DNA from: Oegoconia quadripuncta
Taxonomy: Eukaryota; Arthropoda; Insecta; Lepidoptera; Autostichidae
Direction: 5' to 3'
Length of the DNA: 64,000 bases
Assembly: GCA_949316235.1 (NCBI GenBank)
Contig: OX438741.1
Coordinates: forward strand, 23,774,324-23,838,323
The notes under the pieces were generated by a model that saw only the letters and a list, made by a program, of their open reading frames with translations, did not search any database and had not been told where the DNA came from. Positions within the stretch are counted from its first letter, which is position 1. Every line of letters begins with the position of its first letter. The translations under genes were made by a program, and so were the position numbers. Positions 25,201 to 33,279 of this stretch are shown one piece after another.

Positions 25201-27737
25201 AAATGTGAACGTACGAGACATTGAAATTGACCTTTTATGCTCCAGTAACTAGATAGAGATAAGTTTAAAAAAATGAAAGTAATGTTTTAAGCAGTTTATT
25301 TGCACATTTAAGTGTTTTGTTATTACAATGAATCATTTTGATTTTAACATGATAATTTAATAATAAATAAAAGATACTTAATTTGTTAAAATGGTTGTTT
25401 ATTAAGAAAAATCAGGTAATTAATTAATTATGTTTTCAAAATGACCGCCGTCAGCGGTTATGCAGGCCAGGGCCCTAAATGACATCCTTAGTGTAGTTCG
25501 CCTTATTTCTGCATGATTCTGCGCTATTTCTGCGACAACAAACATAATTAATTAATTACCTGATTTTTCTTAATAAACAACCATTTTAACAAATTAAGTA
25601 TCTTTTATTTATTATTAAACTATCATGTTAAAATCAAAATGATTCATTGTAATAACAAAACACTTAAATGTGCAAATAAACTGCTTAAAACATTACTTTC
25701 ATTTTTTTAAACTTATCTCTATCTAGTTACTGGAGCATAAAAGGTCAATTTCAATGTCTCGTACGTTCACATTTATTTGAAATAACTAAAAACATTGTTC
25801 GAGGATATTTTAGAGAATATCATGTAGTATCATAATAATTAAAAAAAAACATGATGTTATAGGGACATTTTTCGTTTTTTTATTTTTAAACTTAAAGAAA
25901 TACAGTTTTGTTGGTCGAATTTTAAGTTTATTTCTTTTTTAATAAATTATTTATTTGTTTTGGGATAATTTTCATAACTTAATTTGATGAATAATAATAA
26001 CAGCACTGAATTAAAAAAAAAAGAATTGGGAAAGACGTAAAAACAAAGAAATTATGACTAAAATAGTGCAGAAGGTCAGACATGTCTATTAAAAAAAAAG
26101 GTTTAACAATTTTTAAAAAACAAAAGCAGTTAGGTCTCCAAATTTAAATGATTTATCGATAATTTTGTATAAATTTTCAAACTACGCCCGCTGGTCACTT
26201 CTCTCCGGGACACATTGTATATAGTGCACTCATATAGCGCACCTATGTAGGTATGTACAGTCACCTGCAGAGATCCCAGACCCCCCGTACTTACAGTCAT
26301 TATATGAATTTATTACATTTAATTACAGTCAATATGGCGGACGCTGGTAGCCATTTTGTTACATTTGGCAACAAATAATTCCATCACCCCATCGAGATGG
26401 GTCTCAAATGCTAGATCCCGACGAAAGAAATAAAAAAAATATGGAGTAGGTAGGTATCTATGTGTTTATAAAAAAAATATTTTAAAAAATAATTTATATT
26501 AGGTACCTACGAGGAACCGCATAACCTCCGACTCCGGCCTATTACAATGAAATATTTTTTTTTTGTTTATTATGAATGAAACAGTCGTTTATATACAAAT
26601 TCAAAACTTAAAAAGAAGTTAAGTTATATCATCTTGTTTTACATAGGTACCTACTTATATTGTACGTGGTCGGGGTTTTATTATTTTTAAATTCTTTTCG
26701 ATACAGTGGATAATTCCCAGGGGTTAAAAAATTACACATAATAAACAAACACAAACAAATTCCATGTGGGCGAAACCCGATGCAATGAAGACGCTAAATT
26801 ATAAATACCTCCGACTACAGGAAAATCATGGTACGATATTGTTTGAGAAAACAAACAGCAATTTTTTATTTATTACTAATCGATACCTAAATAAGATATT
26901 TGACACTTAACAGGACCTTATGTTTCTGGGTTCGGCAGATACCTACCTATACCCATGACATTTTCTATAAATTTTTTCAGTAGTCAGGTTTTTTTTTCGC
27001 ATGATTATTAATGCCATTTCAGTCATGCACTTCTTTGTCGTTTGATTTTCTTGAAAATCAATTATTAAGTTCATAATTATATACTTAACGTAACCCCAAC
27101 AATTTCTAAGGAACCAGACTTATTTATTGACTTACCAAGTTTTTTCCAGTAAGACCGCAATCTGAACAGAATGATGTCCATACGTCCATCGAACTCTTCA
27201 CGGAAGAGCATTTCCTTGATCAAGGAGGAATCGTTTACGACCACCGTCGGTACGTGGGCTAAATACATTCCTAAAACCTTCGACTTGTACATCTGGCCAA
27301 GTTTAATAAACGAGCTCGCCAAGTCTTTGTTTATTGCTCGAATTATGAAAAATGCACCGTACACGGGGAGACTTGGAGGACCTGACGAGGTACAAAATAA
27401 AATCTTTTACTTGTGATCTTCATGTTATCTGTTTGAGTGCCTAATTTATTAATTTTTTTGTAATAAAAACTTTATTTACAAACTTTTCAGACCGGAGAGC
27501 AAAGTCTCCCTTAATTCCAACGAGTCCGTTTCAGAGCTTTAATCAACCAAATCATCGTCGCCAATATTGTAGGACATACGATACCACATGTACAAATCAT
27601 TAGTTGAGATATCAAACAATAGTCTATACGTTTTACTACCTACCTGGTGGAAAGTTTGCAGGTCTTTTATATGCATTTTTATAACAGTACACTATCACTA
27701 TTGGTATCAGAATAGCAGCTACTAAAGCACCAATCAT
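4201..27737 (-). CDS. Cyp303a1: Cytochrome P450, CYP303A1-like (8 exons, 3' end beyond window)
   Basis: Haem-thiolate monooxygenase, probably bound to the endoplasmic reticulum by its N-terminal hydrophobic segment. I built the exons from AG/GT sites with phases that all agree: 27737-27644 (start ATG, membrane anchor), 27381-27136 (proline hinge PPGPPSLPVYG), 16646-16474 (FTDGYFWHVQRRFSLRYF, C-helix region), 15545-15273, 14100-13983, 6587-6407 (helix I), 5884-5767 (ExxR motif as EAMR), 4342-4201 (RPERF, then FGAG where the haem-binding loop begins). Together they give about 448 codons; the family is near 500 aa, so the haem-cysteine exon should lie left of position 1, and I could not find it in 1-4200. 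The pattern QRRFSLRYFRDFGFGRR is what I know from CYP303A1/CYP305. CYP303A1 (nompH) acts in sensory bristle development in flies. Helix I reads AASATE instead of the usual AGxxTT. A CYP305 member is the main alternative. Confidence 0.8.
4343..6406. other. P450 introns between exons 6, 7 and 8
   Basis: Apart from exon 7 (5884-5767) I see no further coding signal. The sequence is AT-rich and unremarkable. Confidence 0.5.
6845..7597 (+). mobile_element. Jockey-type LINE, 5'-truncated 3' end
   Basis: Encodes the C-terminal end of a jockey-clade reverse transcriptase protein: KRLSSAVFAIKKMRYL, then the characteristic LVYFSYFHSIMAYGILLWG and LQKRAVRAIYKLG. A frameshift or stop at about 7163 breaks the frame; the next frame continues with family-like residues to about 7370. 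An AT-rich 3' UTR follows and ends in a TTTTGATTTTGATTG tail at 7597. It sits in P450 intron 5, opposite in direction to the gene. Dead copy. Confidence 0.85.
11685..11845 (-). repeat. SINE family B2 body fragment
   Basis: The minus strand matches the body of the copies at 16658-16870 (plus) and 1285-1500 (minus): the blocks around ATGGATATTTATATAAT and AGTATTC-like segments. The tRNA-like head is degraded. Confidence 0.5.
11866..12365. repeat. Local direct duplication, two copies about 410 bases apart
   Basis: 11866-11975 and 12280-12365 share the core GTGAGAAAAATTATTTAATC followed by similar sequence (CCTTGGT, CGAAAG). They look like an old intronic duplication; no coding role seen. Confidence 0.6.
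13262..13482 (+). repeat. SINE family B (tRNA-derived)
   Basis: tRNA-like head with A box TAGTGGTTAGAAA and B box GGTTCGAATCCC, then a body ending in a TGTGGAACTAGATGG block. A copy of SINE family A begins exactly in its tail, so the two are nested or adjacent insertions. Other copies: 47741-47970 (plus) and 15005-15240 (minus). Confidence 0.8.
13480..13818 (-). repeat. SINE family A, full length
   Basis: Full-length copy on the minus strand: tRNA-like head with B box GGGTTCGATCCCC, conserved body and poly-A tail (the run of T at 13485-13493 on the plus strand). It is inserted into the tail of the SINE B copy to its left. Confidence 0.85.
15005..15240 (-). repeat. SINE family B in P450 intron 4
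   Basis: Minus-strand copy with B box GGGTTCGAATCCC near 15178-15192 and the family's 3' block (CTAGATGACGCTGTGTG). Its head lies about 30 bases from the donor site of P450 exon 4. Confidence 0.75.
16048..16290 (+). repeat. Half copy of the palindromic MITE found at 21660-22215
   Basis: Begins GTCCGGTATGC and shares the segments TTTTTTGCAC, TCAGTGATA, AGCTTGCTTTAG and CCTGTAACTATTTTC, in order, with the left arm of the element at 21660. The right arm is absent or too diverged to see. Confidence 0.6.
16658..16870 (+). repeat. SINE family B2 abutting a P450 splice acceptor
   Basis: tRNA-like head (GTAGTGGATAGTGAACC; B box GGGTTCGAATCCC), then a body ending near GGGACTAGATGATTGG. Its head lies about 10 bases from the acceptor of P450 exon 3 (16647-16648), so the intron's 3' region, including the likely branch point and pyrimidine tract, is SINE sequence read in reverse. 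Confidence 0.75.
16966..17140 (-). repeat. SINE family A, diverged fragment
   Basis: Minus-strand 3' portion with the blocks for ACCCGGAAACCCCAA and the TTATGCACAA tail. Badly diverged, head missing. Confidence 0.6.
17841..18147. mobile_element. Palindromic MITE, about 307 bp
   Basis: Terminal inverted repeats of about 62 bases: the left one starts CGTTGTTACCAAAAGG, the right one ends CCTTTGGTATCAACG. The arms share TATGCATGTA..TATTCATGATAA-type sequence and a TCCCAAAGAAACAA block. The centre is AT-rich with a short partial repeat of the left arm (ATGATAAC..CAAAGAAACAA). No coding capacity. Confidence 0.75.
18221..18455. mobile_element. Palindromic MITE, about 235 bp
   Basis: Arms begin GGTGATTCGTGTAATTC and end in the complement (GAATTACACGAATTC then TCACC), both containing GATTACGAACAACTTT and an AGGAACCA block. 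The arms differ by small indels. A foldback element without coding capacity, in P450 intron 2. Confidence 0.7.
19702..21657 (-). mobile_element. Tc1/mariner-superfamily transposon (DD41D-type) with long TIRs
   Basis: Bounded by TA dinucleotides (19700-19701 and 21658-21659). The ends are inverted repeats starting TACAGGGTGGAAAG and ending CTTTCCACTCTGTA, and the inverted similarity runs about 250-290 bases inward (for example GATCAGCATACG against its complement). It encodes one transposase on the minus strand, broken by two single-base deletions. The left flank is unrelated sequence; the right TA is also the boundary of the MITE at 21660. Confidence 0.85.
20129..21182 (-). pseudogene. Broken mariner-like transposase
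   Basis: Three frames make one protein. The first (21182 to about 20740) has an N-terminal helix-turn-helix of DUF4817 type (RRRYPNRHVPTRK). Next is the catalytic part with WSDET, QQDGAPAH and ARSPDLTPLDFFLW, and then a C-terminal tail (GYLKNEIYKKKY, GEHFEHL). Single-base deletions near 20747 and at about 20313 separate the frames. The second and third putative catalytic aspartates (QQD and TPLD) have 41 residues between them, which fits DD41D and not the DD34D of classical mariners. No intact product is possible from this copy. Confidence 0.85.
21660..22215. mobile_element. Palindromic MITE with TA flanks
   Basis: Ends GTCCAGTAA and TTACTGGAC flanked by TA (21658-21659, 22216-22217). The arms are about 150-200 bases, sharing AACTTCCTATAATTTTAAA, GATTTTTTG and AGCTTGCTTTAGATATA in inverted order. 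The centre is AT-rich and non-coding. It directly abuts the mariner element and shares its TA. A half copy sits at 16048-16290. Confidence 0.75.
22218..23026. other. P450 intron 2 segment
   Basis: AT-rich sequence with a short GC-rich patch at 22626-22770 that ends CCCCCTCTTGGATCCGCCAC, a motif seen at the ends of some DNA transposons. I could not find a matching partner end. No gene seen. Confidence 0.4.
23027..23244 (+). mobile_element. Short non-autonomous Helitron (Lep1-like)
   Basis: Starts TC after an A (23026) and ends CTAG before a T (23245), the A^TC...CTRR^T signature of Helitrons. A small hairpin GGCGAAGCC lies just before the end, followed by GCGGGCGGAAAG. The body (TGTTTGTTGCTCAATCACGG, GATACTTTTTATCCCG, GTTCCCGCGGG) is the widespread lepidopteran repeat I associate with Lep1. 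218 bp, no coding capacity. Confidence 0.75.
23265..23606 (+). repeat. SINE family A, plus-strand copy
   Basis: Head with A-box-like CCTCAGTGGGTAAATG and B box GGGTTCTATTC, body with ATGTCCGCCTAGCTAG and GTTGATAGCATTGTTGTG, and a tail near 23606. Diverged relative to the copy at 54417. Confidence 0.75.
24470..24595 (+). repeat. Lep1-like Helitron fragment
   Basis: Shares TTTGTTTGTTGCTCAATTAC, GATTTGGATGAAATTTTG and ACATAGGATAC with the complete element at 23027-23244. The 3' end is missing. Confidence 0.6.
24756..26219. mobile_element. Giant foldback element: two 680-base arms, 104-base spacer
   Basis: Left arm 24756-25435 and right arm 25540-26219 are reverse complements. They are exactly symmetric about the centre, and in the stretches compared they differ only by occasional substitutions. 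The ends are TACAATGTGTCCCGG and CCGGGACACATTGTA, flanked by TA on both sides, as expected of Tc1/mariner insertions. The spacer on the minus strand encodes a short transposase-like C-terminus (RRTTLRMSFRALACI..GGHFEN), resembling the tail of the element at 19702. A non-autonomous derivative of a mariner-type transposon; the strand is arbitrary. Confidence 0.85.
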
Positions 27738-27884
27738 CTCAAAACGAGCAGACAATAGCAAGGGACCACTAATGAAGCAATACTGAACAAACCACTTAAT
27801 CAGTCCAGTATATTATACGACAACATGTACCCTACTTTATATATTTGTGATACCTACTTATTCTGATATAATGTGTTATAATTG

Positions 27885-28095
27885 TACTGGCTTTCCTTGC
27901 GGTTTCGCCCGCGTGGTGTTACTTTATGTAATCTTCGTAAGCTATCCCTAGGGAACCTATTACTGAGATAAAAAATACACCACGCCTTTTTCCAGGATAT
28001 TATCTACCAATGTGCTAAATTTCAACTAAATCGGTTCGCTAGGATTAAGCAACAAATCAACAAACATCCAAACTTTCGAATATAAAATATTCGTT
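27885..28095 (-). repeat. Lep1-like Helitron copy, minus strand
   Basis: The reverse complement carries the same order of blocks as 23027-23244 (CAACAAATC-type start, GATTTAGTTGAAATTT, ATAGGTTCCCTAGGG, CACGCGGGCGAAACCGC). The terminal CTAG has decayed to CCAG. Confidence 0.6.
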
Positions 28096-28314
28096 GGATG
28101 GATACGATGTTATCATATCAATGTTGCTGTTTTAGTTCAATTTCTGTGCGCAATAAAACAATATAATATAAACATACGTAATTTGATTAATCTTTACTTA
28201 GTACATTAAAAATGATTGTCTCCAATTAAATAACCTAGATCGAAAGAAGTTTGGCCTGACGTCAGGTCACGGAAGGTGATGAGAAATTTACCTACATGCT
28301 TCAGATATAAAGGA

Positions 28315-28830
28315 CACGGTCAAGTACGAGTAGGACTCGCCTCGGGGTTCCCGTACCTAACATAACTTTTTTAAACTCACTTTGAATATGTGTTTAGTCA
28401 CTAGTTTATTATATTAACCGCAAATAATGTTTGCCTCGCAATAGTTTCCCACGAGATTTGATATTAGATAATTATTTTCGTATTTAATTTTACACGTATG
28501 CTACAAGAACTCCCTTGATGCCAAATGTGAGGATTGTAGGCTACCGAGAAGTACTCCATACGTGTTGATGATCTGTCATTGATGGGACTTTTAGCACAGA
28601 ATTAATATAGTAGGTACTAACTTTTAGTATGAAATTATCTTTGAAAGGGTAGTTTTTGTTGCGTTACAGTAGCACATTGCAATTTTTACAGCAGTATGTG
28701 ACTACAGACTTTAGTATTCGATTAATATCAAGTTGATACCTCAGCCATTTCTGATAAAAAGAGCCTTGACATACGGACAGAGAGACGGACAACAAAGTGA
28801 TTCTATGAGACTTACATGATGCTAGGATAC
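28315..28830 (+). repeat. Interspersed repeat family D
   Basis: Begins near GGTCAAGTACGAGTAGGACT and runs to GACGGACAACAAAGTGATT. Parts recur at 30180-30840, 47380-47500 and 60070-60380 in the same orientation. No coding capacity seen; family unknown to me. Confidence 0.55.
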
Positions 28831-28889
28831 ACGCCAAAATCCAAATCTGACAATTTTGTCTGGGAGAATGAATTCAATACAATAATACA

Positions 28890-29210
28890 AGGAGAATAAA
28901 AAAGTGCAGCCGACAAGAAGTCCGTCGTTTGCACTCCCGTTTTCATAAAGATCTCTAATTAATTTGTAATTGAAGAACTATTTATGGGACTTGTATATTT
29001 CGGTGGCACTATTTGTGTACAATTTTTTGGGATATAAATTAAAGTCATACGTATAGCAGTCTCTGCGTATGAGAATGAGGATTCCAGCAACATGTGACGC
29101 CAGGATGTTCCCTAAAAATATTGAATAACTCTTAAACTAAAGTGGCACAAATTTTTTCTTTGTGCACTATTTGGCACTAATTTAGCAAATTTTTTTGACA
29201 TTGACAAAAA
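28890..29210 (+). repeat. Interspersed repeat family E
   Basis: Shares TTTCGGTGGCACTATTT, CAGTCTCTG, TATGAGAAT and GGATTCCAG-type blocks in order with 46590-46900 and 58290-58560. Three diverged copies, none coding; class unknown. Confidence 0.6.
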
Positions 29211-29320
29211 AGGGAATTCCACTTTGTGAATACGAGTATTACGCAGGTCCTTTAAAGGTTCCTATAGCACCCCTTGAGGTGCCGAACTTTAACTTATCGA
29301 TGAAGGTAATGAAGGTAAGG

Positions 29321-29512
29321 CAGGTTTCTTTAGGCATGATGATGCCTAAGAAAACACACAGGTATCTTTAGGCAAGCTGGCCGATGCCTAAGATAACACG
29401 CAGGTTTCTTTAGACATACACTGATGCCCAAGAAAATACTCAGGTAACTTTAGACATGCTCATGCCTAAGAAAACACGCAAGTTTTTTAGACATGCTGAT
29501 GCCTAAGAAAAA
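29321..29512. repeat. Tandem array of about 36-42-base hairpin units
   Basis: About four to five imperfect repeats of a unit around GATGCCTAAGAAAACACGCAG followed by TTTCTTTAGACATGC. Within each unit CTTTAGGCAT or CTTTAGACAT can pair with ATGCCTAAG, so each repeat is a small hairpin. Confidence 0.8.
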
Positions 29513-30179
29513 AGTCATGTAAAAGGAATTGTCCTGTCGTCCCTCTTTGTGAGGGTAGGCTGAATGTGGCTTACAAGTGATCGATTGTGGTTTCAGTACG
29601 TAAAATGAATAGAACCAATCCGTCGCTTTACGGGTGTCGTAAATGCGACTAAGGAACTTTCCAGCAATAAACATTTAGATTTGCACGTTTCAACGACGCT
29701 GGGTGCACCCGTGTCACCGGGTAGGTACTGTATATTTCGAAAGGTGAACCGGGGATTTTTTTTTTGTTTTATGTATAACAGGTTGGTACTTGACCTCAAT
29801 AACACCTGATTAAGTGATATTGTTTCAAACCACCCATTTGGGATAAACTTATTATAGTGATCGCTCGATCGAACTACTTAATTGTATTCAGCGAGTTTCG
29901 ATGAAGCATAATCAGGCTTTAACTTTCAGGGGGTGTGGTTCAGTCATTATGAAATGCAGTAACTATAAAAAATTACTGTAATTACTTACATCGAGTGATA
30001 GTAGGTATTGTCATGGTTTGATGGTTGGCAATGAAGGCAAAAGTAATCCAGGAAAAAATACCAACCGAGACGGTCCCAATCTTTTTGCCCCTAGGGATTG
30101 AATTAGGTCAATTTCTTTTATTTTTCTTTAGAACACCAGAAATTGACAGCTACCTTTAAAAAACACATACAGAAAAAAA

Positions 30180-30840
30180 CAAAGACCGTCAAGTGCAATT
30201 AGGACTCGTGGCTTGAGGGTTCCGTATTATTAACAAACTTTTTAAAGTTACGTCGAATACTAAGGAAAGCATTTCAGCATTTCATACTAAAAGTTTCACT
30301 CACTGACAGATCATCTAACCTATAGGATACTTCCTAATGGCCTACAACCTTAAAATTTAGCATGAAGAGAGATTATTAATAAATGAAGGAATAAAGCCGA
30401 ATTCCTCGTGGAATTAATACACTATAAACTTATATTTGGGATCAATTTCATAGATCGTCTACTTAAGCTTGTCATTTTGAGATGTTTGTCAATGGCGGTA
30501 TTACGTGACCGGAACTTAAGCTTTAACTTAAATATGTTTAGTTACTTACACGATCTAATGCCACTAACCAAAAATAATGTTTTTTTCATAATAATTCCAC
30601 ACGTGATTGGAAACGTATTTATTCCAATATAACACGTGATTATTTCTTCAAAAAACCTTTTATACCGTCTTGTAGCCCTAGGCGATACGCGTCCGTTCGC
30701 GGCGTTGAGCCCTCAAACTCGCGTAACCCCGAAACTCGGGACGATTATACGAAGGTTTATTGAAGCGATCGAGAAAACATTTTCAATGTTAAAAAAGATG
30801 GACAACAAAGTGATAGAAAATTAGTTCCTTTTTTACCTTT
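30180..30840 (+). repeat. Interspersed repeat family D, second copy
   Basis: Starts GACCGTCAAGTGCAATTAGG and ends with GGACAACAAAGTGATAG followed by a TTTTGAGGTACGGAA block. An unusually GC- and CpG-rich patch (30670-30740) lies inside it. Confidence 0.5.
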
Positions 30841-31644
30841 TGAGGTACGGAAGACTAAAAAACCAGTTGGATGGAAAATAGAAGATCGTCTTCTGCAGAG
30901 GAGTTTTGGATTGAACGTTACAAATACAAATATACTTTATTGCACAACAGAAAAGAAAATACAGTTACAGTTAAAGGTTTTCCGTTTGAAGTAGTCATTC
31001 TGTAGCGTGTAATTAAATGAAACTGCCACATATACCTTTGTCAGCTACATCACATGATGTTGGCATTTTAACATACCACAAGAAGACGTATACTATATTT
31101 GTAGTAATACCATAGTGTAAAGAAAAAGAAGTTTAAAACATTATTTCCTTTGCCACTACTGCAGCGCTGAAACAATGTGTAAAGTTAGCTTAATAGATAT
31201 TAACAATTATTGTACGATAAAAAACCTTATCTAATTGACTCTACAATCATCGTTACATGATAAAAAAACCTTAGCCGTTTTTGTGAACCGTTCTTTGGTT
31301 GTTTGCGCCAGCATAATAAAAACAGAATTTACTGGCGCCAGTGTGTATGCCAAATTCGCGCTTGACGACGTACAAAGTAGAGTTGGCCGTCATCGAGCGA
31401 AGCGAGTTCGCTTTAGTCCCTTGTTAAACAATCTACTATCTAATTAATATTTAAAAAAAACACATACAGAGATAAGATCTATTTAGAGATAAGCTAGTGC
31501 CTTTTGTACATCCTATATCTAGTATGTATTTGACCTTTATGTGTACTCGTGTGCAATAAATTATAAAAATAAATAAATACAGAAAAAAAAACAAAGACGG
31601 TTAGGGGTTTGCAAGGAGGTACGGAACTCCTCAGTGCGATTAGG

Positions 31645-31876
31645 TGTTTGGTGGTGGGGTATTTTCCAATGTCCGCCTGCCTAGCTACTAGGTACCATTT
31701 TCGAAGTCTGTCGCCAATCTATAATGTGGATAGCATTGTATTTTCGGGCTGTTTGAGGTAAGATAGCTAGTCCCCCAAATAAGTTGAGGGTGACTGTGAG
31801 CGCGTTTCGGCCTCATCGTCACTTAACATATCGTGTGATTGATATCAGTCACTAACTCGTTGTGCATTAAAAAAAC
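31645..31876 (+). repeat. SINE family A fragment
   Basis: Body and tail only: GGTGGGGTATTTTCCAATG, GCCTGCCTAGCTAC, then the AACATATCGTGTGATTGA block and the TTGTGCATTAAAAAAA tail. The tRNA-like head is absent. Confidence 0.65.
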
Positions 31877-33279
31877 GTTATAACATTCTGTTTCGTACCT
31901 GGGCTAACTACAAATTAGAAATTAATTCGCCTCTGTATGTATGTCTATCCATCAATATGCCACATATAGTTTACTATTAGAGCTACAAAATTGAAACATG
32001 ACTTGGTGATGGTTCATAATTGATCTACTTGCGGTTTGTAAAATTGAAATTAACTGAAAATAGGTAACTTTGTATTTTAAAATGTGTAATTCTGAGTAGT
32101 ATATAGTCCCAAACATCCCTTCTGCGTCAGACACGCCAGGTAAGATTTTAGTTAAATTTGATATACTATATGACTAGTATACCTAACGACAACAAAGTTT
32201 TAATTCCCATCATAAAAGTTTTAATTCGTAAGTTTTAAAAATAACATCTGCAAATATCATAACATACAATTATCGCTCATTCACAAGTTCACAACCTTTT
32301 TTACGACACCTTTGCTTCGGAGCTCGTTCGATGTGACTCACAATATTAATAAGTTTCCTCTGTATTATATTACTCTTTGCTAGTAAGTAATATCACATTG
32401 ATCATGCCACGCTTTGAGCATTTGAAGATTTTTAACTCGCGACGAAAAATTATGTTATGTGTTTGACGGCGTTGTGTGTGTATGTGTGTTTTCGCGTGTA
32501 TGTCCAATGTTTGTCAAGAAGTTGATTCGATTTGAGTGTGATTTTTTTAAATATACTAAACGAGGGGACAGTTTCTTAGCCATGATTAATGAAAATTCCG
32601 GAGATATTTTAACACATTTACCTATTTGGTGTATTTCGGTGATATGATTAGTCCTTCGAGAATATTAATATTATATATTTTCAATTTATTTAATATTAAA
32701 CTAGGGGATATCTTAGTTATGTTTGATGAAAATCGGTTAAGCCCTTTCGAATATACCTATTTAGCTTTAAACACAGTTGGTTTGGTTTACATGTATGATA
32801 CAATCGTGGCTTTTCTAAATTTTCAATTTATATTTATTAAAGAAATGCTAACGCTATACCTATTTTGTGTGGCGCTGTGTGTGTGTGTATAAGGATATTT
32901 TATTTTATTTATTTATTTATTTTATTTTGGAAGTCGTTTAAACATTAACAACACACTTCTTAAAGAAAACACTTTGACATCAAATAATCAGCCGAAACAA
33001 GACAAGTCCACTCCTTCACTATTTACCTTATACTCGTAAGTTCAACTCGTATTCCGTATACCGCCAACGTTGCAAACCCTATTGTAGGTAATTCGCGGAA
33101 AAATTTAAAAATTTTGTGCGCAATTATCGTGCCTACTTAATTCGTTCACTTATTCATAATCAGTCCTTCATCATCTAATAACATTCTACCTTGAGGACTT
33201 AATTACCTACGAGCCAATGTAATGCAGGTCTGCCATACCCATGGCAGTTCTTAGCCAGGCACGACAGGGTTAATGTAAA

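Larger units (their letters stand above)
27738..33279. other. Divergent intergenic region between the P450 and the odorant receptor
   Basis: The P450 runs left from 27737 and the receptor runs right from 33280, so this 5.5 kb holds both 5' flanks. Contents: a Lep1-like copy, family D repeats (28315-28830, 30180-30840), a family E repeat (28890-29210), a hairpin tandem array (29321-29512), a SINE A piece (31645-31876) and a low-complexity GT-rich repeat near 32470-32890. No exon and no clear promoter element recognised. Confidence 0.6.
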
